Below, piece after piece: positions 48,517-57,232 of a DNA stretch of 64,000 nucleotides. How positions within the stretch are numbered: the stretch's first letter is position 1; each line of letters starts with the position of its first letter. The notes under the pieces are model-generated. The model was not told the DNA's origin and searched no databases. It worked only from the letters and a program-made list of their open reading frames with translations. The position numbers and the translations under genes are program-made. Source of the DNA: Candidatus Poseidoniaceae archaeon (GTDB lineage Archaea; Thermoplasmatota; Poseidoniia; Poseidoniales; Poseidoniaceae); contig JASLKG010000001.1 of assembly GCA_030747695.1 (NCBI GenBank), forward strand, positions 177,105-241,104, in the 5' to 3' direction.

Positions 48517-48529
48517 GGAGGTGTGATGA

Positions 48530-48790
48530 ATGGTTAATCCGTATGATATAATTATGATGCCATGGATAACTGAGAAGTCTATGCAGGCCCGTGATGATCA
48601 TAATCGCATGGAATTTGTAGTACGCCGTACTGCGACAAAGAGCGACATAGCAACAGCAGTTGAAACTCTTTTCGATACAGAAGTTGCTAAAGTTAATGTT
48701 CGAAATACAAAGCATGGCAAGATTGCATCTGTGCGTCTTGCTGAAGGCTATCATGCAGATGAGGCTGCAATGCGTCTTGGTGCATTTTGA
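48530..48790 (+). CDS. rpl23: Ribosomal protein uL23
   Basis: 86 residues: the N-terminal block IIMMPWITEKSMQARD and the C-terminal FDTEVAKVNVRNTKHGKIAS of archaeal uL23. It lies at the tunnel exit and docks SRP and the translocon. Shine-Dalgarno GAGGAGGTG follows the uL4 stop. Confidence 0.96.
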   Translation: MVNPYDIIMMPWITEKSMQARDDHNRMEFVVRRTATKSDIATAVETLFDTEVAKVNVRNTKHGKIASVRLAEGYHADEAAMRLGAF

Positions 48791-48802
48791 TGAGGTGATA
48801 TT

Positions 48803-49522
48803 ATGGGTAAGAGAATTCGTGCACAGCGTAAAGGAAGCTCACCACGCTATCGTGTGGCGAGCCATAGGTTCCCTGGTTCCAGTAGGATGCCAAGAGTCAA
48901 AGATGTAGTTGGAGAAGTCACTGAATTAGTACATAGTCCAGTACACACTGCTCCTTTGGCACGCGTGAAACTTCCTGATGGAAGTACAAATTTAGTAGTT
49001 GCAACAGAAGGACTTGCAATCGGATCTTCAATAGCAATTGGTGATAATGTTGCATTAAGGCCAGGAAATATTACTGAGATTAGTAACATACCTGAAGGTA
49101 CTGCAATAAACAATATGGAATTAAGGCCTGGAGATGGTGGTAAAGTAGCACGTACTGCAGGTAACTCAGCGTTGATTGAAGCGCATCTAGATAGTGGTAA
49201 AGTCCGTGTAAGGCTTCCTTCGGGAGTTTCAAAGGATATGCCTGCAACATGTAGAGCTACAATTGGCGTATTGGCAGGACATGGTAGAAGTGAAATGCCA
49301 CTAAGGACCGCTGGAGCTGCATATTACAAGGCAAAAGCACGTGGCAAATTGTATCCACACGTTAGTGGCGTTGCTATGAATCCAGTTGACCATCCACACG
49401 GTGGAGGAAATCATCAAGCAGTTCACGGACCAAACTCCGTTGCTCGTGGTGCTCCACCAGGTTCTAAGGTGGGGCACATAGCTCCAAGCCGCACAGGTAG
49501 AGGACGCGGCAAGAAAATATGA
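48803..49522 (+). CDS. rpl2: Ribosomal protein uL2
   Basis: 239 residues, archaeal uL2. Seen are GKRIRAQRKGSSPRYRVASH at the N-terminus, the SH3-like domain, and the conserved C-terminal loop VAMNPVDHPHGGGNHQAV with the histidines near the peptidyl transferase centre. TGAGGTGA precedes the ATG. Confidence 0.97.
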   Translation: MGKRIRAQRKGSSPRYRVASHRFPGSSRMPRVKDVVGEVTELVHSPVHTAPLARVKLPDGSTNLVVATEGLAIGSSIAIGDNVALRPGNITEISNIPEGTAINNMELRPGDGGKVARTAGNSALIEAHLDSGKVRVRLPSGVSKDMPATCRATIGVLAGHGRSEMPLRTAGAAYYKAKARGKLYPHVSGVAMNPVDHPHGGGNHQAVHGPNSVARGAPPGSKVGHIAPSRTGRGRGKKI

Positions 49523-49533
49523 GGTGAATTAAG

Positions 49534-50028
49534 ATGGCGAAAAAGAAGAAGTCATTCATGACCCCAAAAGCAAGTCGAAGAAAGGCTCGTAAGAAGCGTG
49601 CAACAGTCACCGGTCGTAAGAAGAAACAATTCACTTACCGTGGATACGAGGTAGAAGAACTCAAATCTATGCCTTTGTGGCCTTCTGAAGAAGATCCTAG
49701 TGCACCTTCTGTAATCACTCTGCTAACAAGTAGAGCTCGTCGAACAATAGCGCGTGGCCTATCTCCAGAAAACGAACATTTCATTGAAAGAATGCGTCGT
49801 TCAACAGGTAGAACAGTACGCACTCATCGAAGAGACATGCCTATTCTACCTGAATTTGTAGGCCGTAGAATCGCAGTACATAACGGTCAAAATTTCGTTG
49901 AGCTTGAAATTAAGCCAGAGATGATAGGTCATTATCTGGGAGAGTTCGCCCTAACCCGCAAGAATGTAACACATTCAGGCCCGGGTGTTGGTGCGACCCG
50001 CTCTTCTTCCCACGTGGCATTGAAATGA
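49534..50028 (+). CDS. rps19: Ribosomal protein uS19
   Basis: 164 residues. A Lys/Arg-rich N-terminal extension (AKKKKSFMTPKASRRKARKK) is followed by the archaeal uS19 core YRGYEVEELKSMPLW, RRDMPILPEFVGRRIAVHNG and MIGHYLGEFALTRKNVTHSG. The extension makes it somewhat longer than the usual 130-150 residues. The uL2 stop forms part of its Shine-Dalgarno (TGAGGTGA). Confidence 0.96.
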   Translation: MAKKKKSFMTPKASRRKARKKRATVTGRKKKQFTYRGYEVEELKSMPLWPSEEDPSAPSVITLLTSRARRTIARGLSPENEHFIERMRRSTGRTVRTHRRDMPILPEFVGRRIAVHNGQNFVELEIKPEMIGHYLGEFALTRKNVTHSGPGVGATRSSSHVALK

Positions 50029-50038
50029 GGTGATATGA

Positions 50039-50638
50039 ATGGGATGGAAAAAATCTGAAATGGATCGTAGGTCCAAGCGTAAGGAACTACCTCAGAAAGG
50101 TTATACTCAGTTGCTACAAGGAAGCCGTTTGGCCACAGCACGTGCAAATAATCTAGATGTTCACGTTAAGCATTGTTTTGAAATTTCACGCGCAATAAAG
50201 CATCGTACTGCTGGTGAAGCAGTAGATTTCTTGAATAATGTATTGAAAATCGATAGTGACAGACCAGATATACGACGTAAAGCATCTGCTGTTCCATTTA
50301 GACTTGGATCTGGAAACAAAAAGAGAAAGCGCTCAGGACCTTCAATGGTTGGACACCGCAGAGGTGGAATTGGCCCCGGACGTTATCCAGTAAAGGCTAG
50401 CAAATTAATGATAAAATTAATTGAAAGTTGTATGGAAAACGCTCGGCACAAGTATGAAGACATAGATCCTGAAGAAATGATAATCACACATTGTGCAGCA
50501 CATAGAGGCCAGATCAAGCGAGGATGGATTCCAAGGGCACGTGGAAGCGCATCTCCAAGCAATCATTACAGAGTAAATCTTGAGATATTCCTTGAGGATT
50601 TCAACAGTGAAGGAGATGAATTGGAGGACGAATTCTGA
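50039..50638 (+). CDS. rpl22: Ribosomal protein uL22
   Basis: 199 residues. Core features are HCFEISRAIKHRTAGEAVDF, GRYPVKASKLMIKLIESCME and the tunnel-lining loop HCAAHRGQIKRGWIPRARGS. A Gly/Lys/Arg segment (GSGNKKRKRSGPSMVGHRRG) and an acidic C-terminus flank it. TGAGGTGA junction with uS19. Confidence 0.96.
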   Translation: MGWKKSEMDRRSKRKELPQKGYTQLLQGSRLATARANNLDVHVKHCFEISRAIKHRTAGEAVDFLNNVLKIDSDRPDIRRKASAVPFRLGSGNKKRKRSGPSMVGHRRGGIGPGRYPVKASKLMIKLIESCMENARHKYEDIDPEEMIITHCAAHRGQIKRGWIPRARGSASPSNHYRVNLEIFLEDFNSEGDELEDEF

Positions 50639-50649
50639 GGTGATTTATC

Positions 50650-51324
50650 ATGAGTGAAAATAACAGTACATTAAGACGTATTATTGATCGAAATGTTGAA
50701 CGACACCTTGTAAAGGAGTTCTTGATGAACAATACAAAGAAGGCAGGATTTGGAGGCTTAGAGATTCGCCGCACCCCTGCTGGAACTGAAGTAACAGTCA
50801 AGGCAGAACGCCCTGGAATGGTTATTGGTAGAAAGGGTAAGATTATCAACGATTTACAAAAGAGACTAAATGAAGAATTTAGTTTGGAAAATCCTAAACT
50901 GAAGGTGGATGAAGTAGAAGATCCAGCATTGAATGCACAAGTAATGGCAGAAAAGATAGCTAGTGCTATGGAGAGAGGTTGGTATTACCGTAGAGCAGGA
51001 CACTCTGCAGCTCTAAACATCATGGATGCTGGTGCACGTGGAGTAATTGTTACACTTGCAGGTAAACTAACTGGCAGCCGAAATAGAACTCAGAAGTTTA
51101 TTCGTGGCCACGTCAAGTATTGTGGAGAAACTGCATTAGTACATATGGATAAAGGCTATGCTCAGTGTACTAAGAAATTAGGAACAATTGGCGTAACTGT
51201 TCAAATCATGAGGAAAGGAACAAAGTTACCACACGAGATTACAATTTTTTCAGATGAAGAGTTGCGTGCTAGGGCAGAAGCAAATGAACCTGTAGAAGAA
51301 CCAAAAGAGGAGGCTTCAGAATGA
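50650..51324 (+). CDS. rps3: Ribosomal protein uS3
   Basis: 224 residues with the type II KH domain (VIGRKGKIINDLQKRLNEEF) and the C-terminal uS3 domain (YYRRAGHSAALNIMDAGARG, FIRGHVKYCGETALVHMDKG). The tail is acidic. The last codons overlap the start of uL29 (ATGA). Confidence 0.97.
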   Translation: MSENNSTLRRIIDRNVERHLVKEFLMNNTKKAGFGGLEIRRTPAGTEVTVKAERPGMVIGRKGKIINDLQKRLNEEFSLENPKLKVDEVEDPALNAQVMAEKIASAMERGWYYRRAGHSAALNIMDAGARGVIVTLAGKLTGSRNRTQKFIRGHVKYCGETALVHMDKGYAQCTKKLGTIGVTVQIMRKGTKLPHEITIFSDEELRARAEANEPVEEPKEEASE

Positions 51325-51515
51325 CTCATGTTTCAAACCGTGAAATAGCTTCTATGAGTAAAGAAGCGCTCGCAGATCGTTTGCAAGAACTGCAAGAAGA
51401 GATGTTACAATTACGTGCAGAACAAGCATTGGGTGGCAATCCTTCTAGCATGGGCGAATTCAAAGCTACCCGTCGTTCTATAGCGAGAATAAAGACTAAG
51501 ATGATATCAGAGTGA
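51321..51515 (+). CDS. rpl29: Ribosomal protein uL29
   Basis: 64 residues, two-helix uL29: EIASMSKEALADRLQELQEE and FKATRRSIARIKTKM. The ATG overlaps the uS3 stop by 4 nt, indicating translational coupling. Confidence 0.95.
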   Translation: MTHVSNREIASMSKEALADRLQELQEEMLQLRAEQALGGNPSSMGEFKATRRSIARIKTKMISE

Positions 51516-51549
51516 GTAATTCAAAATAACGTGAAGGAGGTGAGAGATT

Positions 51550-51849
51550 ATGGCTGCAATTTGTAATGTATGTGGATTACCTGATGAATTGTGTATTTGT
51601 CAGGAGATTGCAAAAGAACAACAAACAGCTACAATTTCTACCGATAGGCGTAGATATGGAAAGATTGTAACTAAAGTAGAGGGAATCGAAGATTCGGCTA
51701 TAGATATCAATGAACTTGCTAAGTTGCTAAAGAACCGATGTGCGGCTGGCGGTACAGTGAAAGGCCGTGTAATAGAACTTCAAGGTGATCACAAGAAGAA
51801 AGCCGCAGTAGTACTTTCAAACAATGGATTCAATGTGGAGGTCCGCTAA
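51550..51849 (+). CDS. Translation initiation factor aIF1 (SUI1)
   Basis: 99 residues. An N-terminal zinc-finger-like CNVCGLPDELCIC precedes the SUI1 fold (RRRYGKIVTKVEGIEDSAID, AAGGTVKGRVIELQGDHKKK). It scans start codons on the small subunit. Position between uL29 and Rnp1 is typical for archaea. A strong GGAGGTGAGA Shine-Dalgarno precedes it. Confidence 0.94.
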   Translation: MAAICNVCGLPDELCICQEIAKEQQTATISTDRRRYGKIVTKVEGIEDSAIDINELAKLLKNRCAAGGTVKGRVIELQGDHKKKAAVVLSNNGFNVEVR

Positions 51850-51850
51850 T

Positions 51851-52111
51851 ATGTCATCAACTTTTAATGAATCATGGATTGGTCGCAAGATGGTTGTAAC
51901 TAGTTCAAATGATGAAGGCCTAGTAGGTCGTAAAGGGATTATAATCGATGAATCCCGTGAAACAATAACCCTTCTTGAAGATAACACAGAAGTTATTCTC
52001 GGAAAGGCATCTATCGAATTCAATATCGTTGGCAGCGAGTCCAACATCGTTGGTGCGTTGGTACGGCAACGTGCTGAGGATAGAATAAACCGTAACTATA
52101 GGAGTGAGTGA
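51851..52111 (+). CDS. rnp1: RNase P protein component 1 (Rnp1/Rpp29)
   Basis: 86 residues from the ATG at 51851: WIGRKMVVTSSNDEGLVGRK, GIIIDESRETITLLEDN and EVILGKASIEFNI form the Sm-like barrel of archaeal Rpp29. The start is fixed by GGAGG at 51837-51841. An upstream in-frame ATG at 51824 lies inside aIF1 and lacks such a signal. Together with aIF1 it places tRNA processing in the ribosomal operon. Confidence 0.9.
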   Translation: MSSTFNESWIGRKMVVTSSNDEGLVGRKGIIIDESRETITLLEDNTEVILGKASIEFNIVGSESNIVGALVRQRAEDRINRNYRSE

Positions 52112-52116
52112 TTACA

Positions 52117-52452
52117 ATGCGAGACATCGGAGTAGATGTGAAACCCCCTACTGCTGAGTGGGATGGAGATGAAAACTGCCCGTTTTATGGGTCCTTGCGC
52201 CTACGCGGCCAAGTTTTAGAAGGGACGGTGGCAAGTTTAGGAATGCAGGGCACAATTGTGGTAGATCGTGACAATGTTCGTTACATGCAGAAGTATGAGA
52301 GATATGAAAAGCGCACTAGTGCTTTGTCAGCTCATCTCCCTTCATGTATTGGTGAAACGTCAGTAGGAGACAGAGTCAAACTAATGGAATGTAGGCCTTT
52401 GTCAAAGACGGTTTCATTCTGTATTATTGAAAATAATGGAAGTGTTGCTTGA
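52117..52452 (+). CDS. rps17: Ribosomal protein uS17
   Basis: About 111 residues: MRDIGVDVKPP, CPFYGSLRLRGQVLEGTVAS and GDRVKLMECRPLSKTVSF are archaeal uS17. The ATG at 52117 gives the family's usual N-terminus; a GTG at 52108 overlaps the rnp1 stop (GTGA) and is a second candidate. Confidence 0.95.
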   Translation: MRDIGVDVKPPTAEWDGDENCPFYGSLRLRGQVLEGTVASLGMQGTIVVDRDNVRYMQKYERYEKRTSALSAHLPSCIGETSVGDRVKLMECRPLSKTVSFCIIENNGSVA

Positions 52453-52850
52453 TGCGTGGAATTGCAGGAAAACAAACTCGTGGTTTGCCTACCATGGCAA
52501 GATTGCAAGTTGCTGACAATACAGGAGCAAAAATTGCTCAAGTAATCAATGTTCGTAAATTAGGAGGTACAATGCGTCGTTATCCAGCTGCTGGAGTTGG
52601 TGATTTGATTAAAGTCTCCGTTAAGCGCGGTACACCTGAAACACGTAGGCAGATGTATAATGCGGTTGTAATACGTCAACGTCGTCCATTCCGTAGAGTA
52701 GATGGCACTTGGGTTCAATTCGAAGATAACGCTTGTGTTATTACTAGTGACAAAGGAGAAGTTCAGGGTTCTGACATAAAGGGTCCAGTTTCTCGTGAGG
52801 CAGCTGAACGCTGGCCTCGTATTGCTGCAACAGCGAAACAGATTGTATGA
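52452..52850 (+). CDS. rpl14: Ribosomal protein uL14
   Basis: 132 residues: LQVADNTGAKIAQVINVRKL, RYPAAGVGDLIKVSVKRGTP and VQFEDNACVITSDKGEVQGS are clear uL14. The ATG overlaps the uS17 stop as TGATG. Confidence 0.97.
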   Translation: MRGIAGKQTRGLPTMARLQVADNTGAKIAQVINVRKLGGTMRRYPAAGVGDLIKVSVKRGTPETRRQMYNAVVIRQRRPFRRVDGTWVQFEDNACVITSDKGEVQGSDIKGPVSREAAERWPRIAATAKQIV

Positions 52851-52860
52851 GGTGAATATT

Positions 52861-53268
52861 ATGGTTAAGAGTAGTAAACCAGGAAAACAGCGTAAGGCAC
52901 AAGCTAATGCGCCAATGCACGTTAAGCGTAAGCGAGTACGTGCTAGAGTATTGCTTGACAAACCTGACGCAAGATTAGCAGGCCTACGCACCGTTACAAT
53001 TCGTGTTGGTGACACTGTAAGGGTAGTAAGAGGAGATCATGCACATGGTGGTAAGAGAGTTGGTGGTAAGCGAAAAGCAGATCCAGTTACAGGTAAAGTC
53101 ATCAATGTAGATTCTAATTCCAGTCGTGTCTTTGTTGAGGGCGTAACTTCAACTAAGGCAGATAATCGTGAGGAGGCAGTTCCGGTCCACTCCTCTAATG
53201 TAGTCATAGTCAAATTAGACGAGACTGACAAGTTGCGAATGCAACAATTGACCGCAGAAAGGAGTTGA
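52861..53268 (+). CDS. rpl24: Ribosomal protein uL24
   Basis: 135 residues with the KOW motif VGDTVRVVRGDHAHGGKRVG and the archaeal N-terminus QANAPMHVKRKRVRARVLLD. The ATG at 52861 is preceded by TGAGGTGA that includes the uL14 stop; earlier in-frame codons lie inside uL14. Confidence 0.95.
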   Translation: MVKSSKPGKQRKAQANAPMHVKRKRVRARVLLDKPDARLAGLRTVTIRVGDTVRVVRGDHAHGGKRVGGKRKADPVTGKVINVDSNSSRVFVEGVTSTKADNREEAVPVHSSNVVIVKLDETDKLRMQQLTAERS

Positions 53269-53273
53269 GATTT

Positions 53274-53975
53274 ATGGGAAGTAGTAGTCATCTAAAGCGT
53301 TTAGCAATTCCTCGAAGTTGGCCATTGCCACGTAAAACTACAATTTGGGTAACACGCCCTAGGGCTGGAGCCCATACTCTTGAGCGATGTATGCCTGTTA
53401 ACATCATTGTACGCGACGTATTAGGTTTAGCACATTCAACAAGAGAAGTCAGAAGGATACTTCATGATGGATTGGTAAAGGTCGACGGTCGTGTGGTCAA
53501 AGACACACGCCGAGGCGTTGGTATAATGGATGTATTGACTCTTGGTGAGGAAAACTTCCGTTGTGTACTTGACACAAAAGGGCGTCTAAGATATAGACCA
53601 ATACCGCCAGAAGATGCGTCATGGAAAGTCTGCAGAATTGAAGGTAAGTCTACAATTAAGGGCGGTAAGACACAGATTCATTTGCATGATGGTAGAAATA
53701 TCATCACCGATGATGCTGTCGAGCATAAATCAGGCGACTCAGTCAAAATTTCACTTCCTGAACAGGAGATTATGGAGCATATTAAATTCGGAGAAGGCAC
53801 TAGATGTATGCTTATTGGCGGAATACACGTCGGTAAATTAGCAGATGTAACTAATTTCATTGTAAAGCGTTCAAGCCTTCCTAATGAAGTTGAATTTGAT
53901 GGTTTTAGTACAATCACAAATAATGCATTCACTGTTGGAAACTGTTCCTTGCCAGGCGTGGAGGTGAACCAATGA
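53274..53975 (+). CDS. rps4e: Ribosomal protein eS4
   Basis: 233 residues: MGSSSHLKRLAIPRSWPLPR, the S4 RNA-binding segment TREVRRILHDGLVKVDGRVV and a C-terminal KOW-like part. The ATG at 53274 has AAAGGAG about 10 nt upstream. The 3' end overlaps uL5 as ATGA. Confidence 0.96.
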   Translation: MGSSSHLKRLAIPRSWPLPRKTTIWVTRPRAGAHTLERCMPVNIIVRDVLGLAHSTREVRRILHDGLVKVDGRVVKDTRRGVGIMDVLTLGEENFRCVLDTKGRLRYRPIPPEDASWKVCRIEGKSTIKGGKTQIHLHDGRNIITDDAVEHKSGDSVKISLPEQEIMEHIKFGEGTRCMLIGGIHVGKLADVTNFIVKRSSLPNEVEFDGFSTITNNAFTVGNCSLPGVEVNQ

Positions 53976-54499
53976 GCGAAACCGTAAATCCAATGTCTAT
54001 TCCAAAGATTTCCAAGGTTGTAGTCAATATTGGTGTAGGTGAAGGCGGAGATCGCCTTTCAAACGCTGAGAATGTGTTGAAATTGGTTACAGGTGTAGAG
54101 CCTATTCGTACTTTAGGTAAACAGCAAAACCGTGACCTGAAAGTTCGTGTAGGATTCCCTATTGGTTGTAAAGCAACAATGCGTAATCCCGAATCGATAA
54201 AGAAATTCTTGACAGATGCATTTTGGGTACGTGAGAATACTATTCCTTCATGGAACTTTGATAAAAGTGGTAATCTTTCATTCGGAATTCCAGATTATAC
54301 CGATTTCCCAGATCAAAAATATGATCCTGATATTGGAATATTTGGTATGGATATCAATATCGTATTGGAGAGGCCTGGCCACCGTGTTAGCAGACGCCGA
54401 CGCCGTAGTGCTAAAGTCCCTCAGAACCACAGAACCACAGCTGATGAGGCTAGAGCTTGGTTTGTAGAGAATTATAGCCTTAAAATCCTGGAGGAGTGA
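53972..54499 (+). CDS. rpl5: Ribosomal protein uL5
   Basis: 175 residues: [40 protein letters not shown], the P-site loop region and [20 protein letters not shown]. It binds 5S rRNA in the central protuberance. The start overlaps the eS4 stop. Confidence 0.97.
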   Translation: MSETVNPMSIPKISKVVVNIGVGEGGDRLSNAENVLKLVTGVEPIRTLGKQQNRDLKVRVGFPIGCKATMRNPESIKKFLTDAFWVRENTIPSWNFDKSGNLSFGIPDYTDFPDQKYDPDIGIFGMDINIVLERPGHRVSRRRRRSAKVPQNHRTTADEARAWFVENYSLKILEE

Positions 54500-54501
54500 A
54501 A

Positions 54502-54654
54502 ATGGCGCGAGACCATGGTGAAGAGATTGGAAGAACAAATGGTTGCCGTAGATGCGGTCGCCGCAGAGGGATGATTCGCCGACATGGCTTACGTCTATGC
54601 AGACAGTGCTTCCGTGACGTAGCTCCATCAATAGGATTTAAGAAAATGAATTGA
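54502..54654 (+). CDS. rps14: Ribosomal protein uS14 (zinc type)
   Basis: 50 residues with a Cys4 zinc site, C15xxC18 ([11 protein letters not shown]) and C33xxC36 ([10 protein letters not shown]), and the C-terminal [10 protein letters not shown] typical of archaeal uS14. It sits between uL5 and uS8 as in other archaea. GGAGG precedes its ATG. Confidence 0.96.
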   Translation: MARDHGEEIGRTNGCRRCGRRRGMIRRHGLRLCRQCFRDVAPSIGFKKMN

Positions 54655-54665
54655 GGTGATTATGG

Positions 54666-55055
54666 ATGCAGTTCGATACATTAAATGATGCATTGTCAAA
54701 AATGTTCAATGCAGAGCAAGCAGGAAAATACAATGTTGAATTATCCCCGGCATCAAAGTTGCTAGGATCAGTTCTAGAGATAATGCAAACTTCTGGATAC
54801 GTCGGAGAGATTGAGAAAAACGAAAATGGCCGCGGTGGTACTTACAACGTTCAATTGAGAGGTGCTATAAACGAATGTGGTGTTGTAAAACCAAGGCATT
54901 CTGTCCGCCGTCAGGAATTTGATAAATGGGAAGGTCGCTACCTCCCAGCACAAGATTTCGGATTACTAATTCTGACTACAAACAGTGGTGTCATGCATCA
55001 CAAAGAAGCTAAACAAAACCGCATAGGTGGTAGATTGTTAGCCTATGTTTATTGA
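54666..55055 (+). CDS. rps8: Ribosomal protein uS8
   Basis: 129 residues: MQFDTLNDALSKMFNAEQAG, YVGEIEKNENGRGGTYNVQL and the C-terminal GVMHHKEAKQNRIGGRLLAY. An ATG at 54662 is out of frame and runs only eight codons, so the start is 54666. TGAGGTGA junction with uS14. Confidence 0.96.
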   Translation: MQFDTLNDALSKMFNAEQAGKYNVELSPASKLLGSVLEIMQTSGYVGEIEKNENGRGGTYNVQLRGAINECGVVKPRHSVRRQEFDKWEGRYLPAQDFGLLILTTNSGVMHHKEAKQNRIGGRLLAYVY

Positions 55056-55064
55056 GGTGATAAA

Positions 55065-55604
55065 ATGGTAAAGTTAGATAGAATAGAACACAATATCATT
55101 GTCCCTGAAGAGGTATCTGTTTCAGTAGATGGTGATAATGTTACAATTACAGGACCAAAGGGCAGTCTCTCTAGAGAATTTTCTAGTCCTCGCCATAATA
55201 TTCTCCAAGAGGGTGGTGGGATTCTAGTAAGAATTGACTTACCTCGTCGTAAAGAAAAGGCATTAGCGGGTACCTGGAATGCACACTTGAAAAATATGAT
55301 AAAAGGGGTTACTGAAGGATTCACATATACTCTAAAAGCATTGTATTCTCACTTCCCAATGACACTTAATGTGTCAGGAAATAAGTTAGTTGTGAACAAT
55401 TATTTCGGAGAAAGAGTGCCTCGTGAAGCAGCAATTCTTTCAGGTGTTGAAGTTAAAGTTCAAAATAAGACAGAAGTAGTTGTCAGTGGAATTGACAAAG
55501 AAGCGGTTGGCCAGACTGCAGCGAACATTGAGCGTTGCACCACTGTCAAGAACCGTGATCGTCGTGTATTCCAAGATGGCATTTATCTGATAGAGAAGGT
55601 ATGA
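55065..55604 (+). CDS. rpl6: Ribosomal protein uL6
   Basis: 179 residues in two repeats: EVSVSVDGDNVTITGPKGSL and the C-terminal VEVKVQNKTEVVVSGIDKEA. The block HLKNMIKGVTEGFTYTLKAL is typical. TGAGGTGA junction with uS8. Confidence 0.97.
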   Translation: MVKLDRIEHNIIVPEEVSVSVDGDNVTITGPKGSLSREFSSPRHNILQEGGGILVRIDLPRRKEKALAGTWNAHLKNMIKGVTEGFTYTLKALYSHFPMTLNVSGNKLVVNNYFGERVPREAAILSGVEVKVQNKTEVVVSGIDKEAVGQTAANIERCTTVKNRDRRVFQDGIYLIEKV

Positions 55605-55616
55605 GGAGGAATTGAG

Positions 55617-56270
55617 ATGAGTGATTATGAGAAAATGACTGTCGCTGAACTCAAAGAGTTACTTAGAGATGCAGGATTGCCCGTTTCAGGGAAAAAGGCA
55701 GAATTAATTGTCAGACTTCAGGACAATTCAGAATCAGATGATGTAGTAGAAACTACAGAAGAATCTACAGAAGAAACTACAGAAGAAATAGTAGATGATT
55801 TTGATGATGATTATGAAGATGACGAAGACTGGGATGATGATTATGAAGAAGAGCACGTAGCTCGACAGAAACCGGTACTTTCAGATGACATAAAAGCAGC
55901 ATTGGAACTTCGTGCAGCACAGAAGAAAGCCACTCCTTCATTCCGTAGAACTGAATGGTTCCGCTACAAGAGACTTTCACGTTCAGGCTGGAGAAAGCCA
56001 CATGGTATGGATAACAAGCAACGACGTAACTACAAGTATCGTGGTTCACTTGTTCGAATCGGACACGGTAAGGTAAATGCTGCTAGTGGATTACATCCAT
56101 CAGGATTTCAAGAAATAATGGTACAGAACACAGAAGACCTAGAATCTATAGATCCCGAGACACAAGCCGCAAGAATAGGCGGGACAGTCGGTGGCCGTAA
56201 GAGAGAGGGAATTCATTCACGTGCCGATGAATTAGGAATTAGAATTCTTAACCGAAGGAGGAATCGTTGA
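55617..56270 (+). CDS. rpl32e: SAP domain fused to ribosomal protein eL32
   Basis: 217 residues. Residues 6-38 form a SAP-type helix-turn-helix (MTVAELKELLRDAGLPVSGK, KAELIVRLQ), usually a DNA/RNA-binding motif. Residues ~40-80 are very acidic (FDDDYEDDEDWDDDYEEE). From ~95 the eL32 core follows: FRRTEWFRYKRLSRSGWRKP, GMDNKQRRNYKYRGSLVRIG. eL32 itself is normally ~130 residues. The reading frame is continuous, with no internal start signal seen at the junction. The tail could tether the ribosome or act in assembly; no function is known to me. Confidence 0.93.
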   Translation: MSDYEKMTVAELKELLRDAGLPVSGKKAELIVRLQDNSESDDVVETTEESTEETTEEIVDDFDDDYEDDEDWDDDYEEEHVARQKPVLSDDIKAALELRAAQKKATPSFRRTEWFRYKRLSRSGWRKPHGMDNKQRRNYKYRGSLVRIGHGKVNAASGLHPSGFQEIMVQNTEDLESIDPETQAARIGGTVGGRKREGIHSRADELGIRILNRRRNR

Positions 56271-56728
56271 TGCAGATTACTAATCAGAAAAAGATGGCAG
56301 CACAAATACTCAAGTGTGGCGTTAACCGTATTTGGATTAACCCTTCATATTTAGATCAAGTAGCACAGTCTGTTCAAAAAGAGGATATACGTGAAGCTAT
56401 AGAAATGGGATATATCAAGGCAAAAGCAATTCAAGGAACCTCAAGGGTTCGGGCATTAAAGCGTGCTGAGCAAAAGAAGAAGGGTCGCCGTAAAGGCCAA
56501 GGAAAGCGTTCAGGTTCAGCTAATGCTAGAAATCCAAGGAAGAAACAATGGATGGCCACAATTCGTGCACAACGTCGTACTTTGAAGGACCTAAGGGAAG
56601 ATGGAACATTGGATCGTTCACAATATCGTCACTACTATCTCAAAGCAAAAGGAGGATCATATAGATCAATATCACATATGATGTCTCAGATGGGTGTAGA
56701 TGGTGTCGAGACTGGAGGTGAACAGTGA
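56270..56728 (+). CDS. rpl19e: Ribosomal protein eL19
   Basis: 152 residues: QKKMAAQILKCGVNRIWINP, the basic hinge KKKGRRKGQGKRSGSANARN and the C-terminal long helix. TGATG overlaps with the eL32 stop and with the uL18 start at either end. Confidence 0.96.
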   Translation: MQITNQKKMAAQILKCGVNRIWINPSYLDQVAQSVQKEDIREAIEMGYIKAKAIQGTSRVRALKRAEQKKKGRRKGQGKRSGSANARNPRKKQWMATIRAQRRTLKDLREDGTLDRSQYRHYYLKAKGGSYRSISHMMSQMGVDGVETGGEQ

Positions 56729-57231
56729 TGTCACAAGGTCCAAGACAACGTAACCAATATCGCCGTCGTAGAACAGGTGAGACTGATTATAGAAGACGCC
56801 TGAAGTTGCTAAAGAGTGGCAATGCTAGAGCTGTTGTACGTGTATCAAATACACGGACAATATGTCAGGTAGTCAATTGGAATAGAACTGGGGACAAAGT
56901 AGAGACTTCAGTAACTGGTGATGATTTGGTTTCCAAGTATGGATGGCCAGAATCAAATTCAAGAAAGAATATTCCAGCATCTTATCTTGTTGGCTTCGCA
57001 TTAGGTAAATCTGCAGTGTCTTCAGGGCATGATGAGGCCGTATTGGATATTGGTCTGGCGGCTACAGGAGGGCGAGTATTTGCAGCATTGAGAGGAATGA
57101 TCGATGCAGGTTTAGAAATCCCGCATGGAGATGTCCTTCCAGATGATGATCGAATCAATGGCATGCACATTGATGATAAATATGCTTCAGCAGTTGAAGC
57201 AACCAAATCGAAAATAGAGGGGGCGTTCTGA
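56728..57231 (+). CDS. rpl18: Ribosomal protein uL18
   Basis: 167 residues: RQRNQYRRRRTGETDYRRRL, 5S-binding core and VFAALRGMIDAGLEIPHGDV. It binds 5S rRNA with uL5. The start overlaps the eL19 stop (TGATG); Shine-Dalgarno GGAGGTGA lies about 6 nt upstream. Confidence 0.96.
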   Translation: MSQGPRQRNQYRRRRTGETDYRRRLKLLKSGNARAVVRVSNTRTICQVVNWNRTGDKVETSVTGDDLVSKYGWPESNSRKNIPASYLVGFALGKSAVSSGHDEAVLDIGLAATGGRVFAALRGMIDAGLEIPHGDVLPDDDRINGMHIDDKYASAVEATKSKIEGAF

Positions 57232-57232
57232 T

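Noticed and set aside
51824..51850. Upstream start for Rnp1
   Set aside because: It lies inside aIF1, adds residues not seen in the family, and the Shine-Dalgarno points to 51851.
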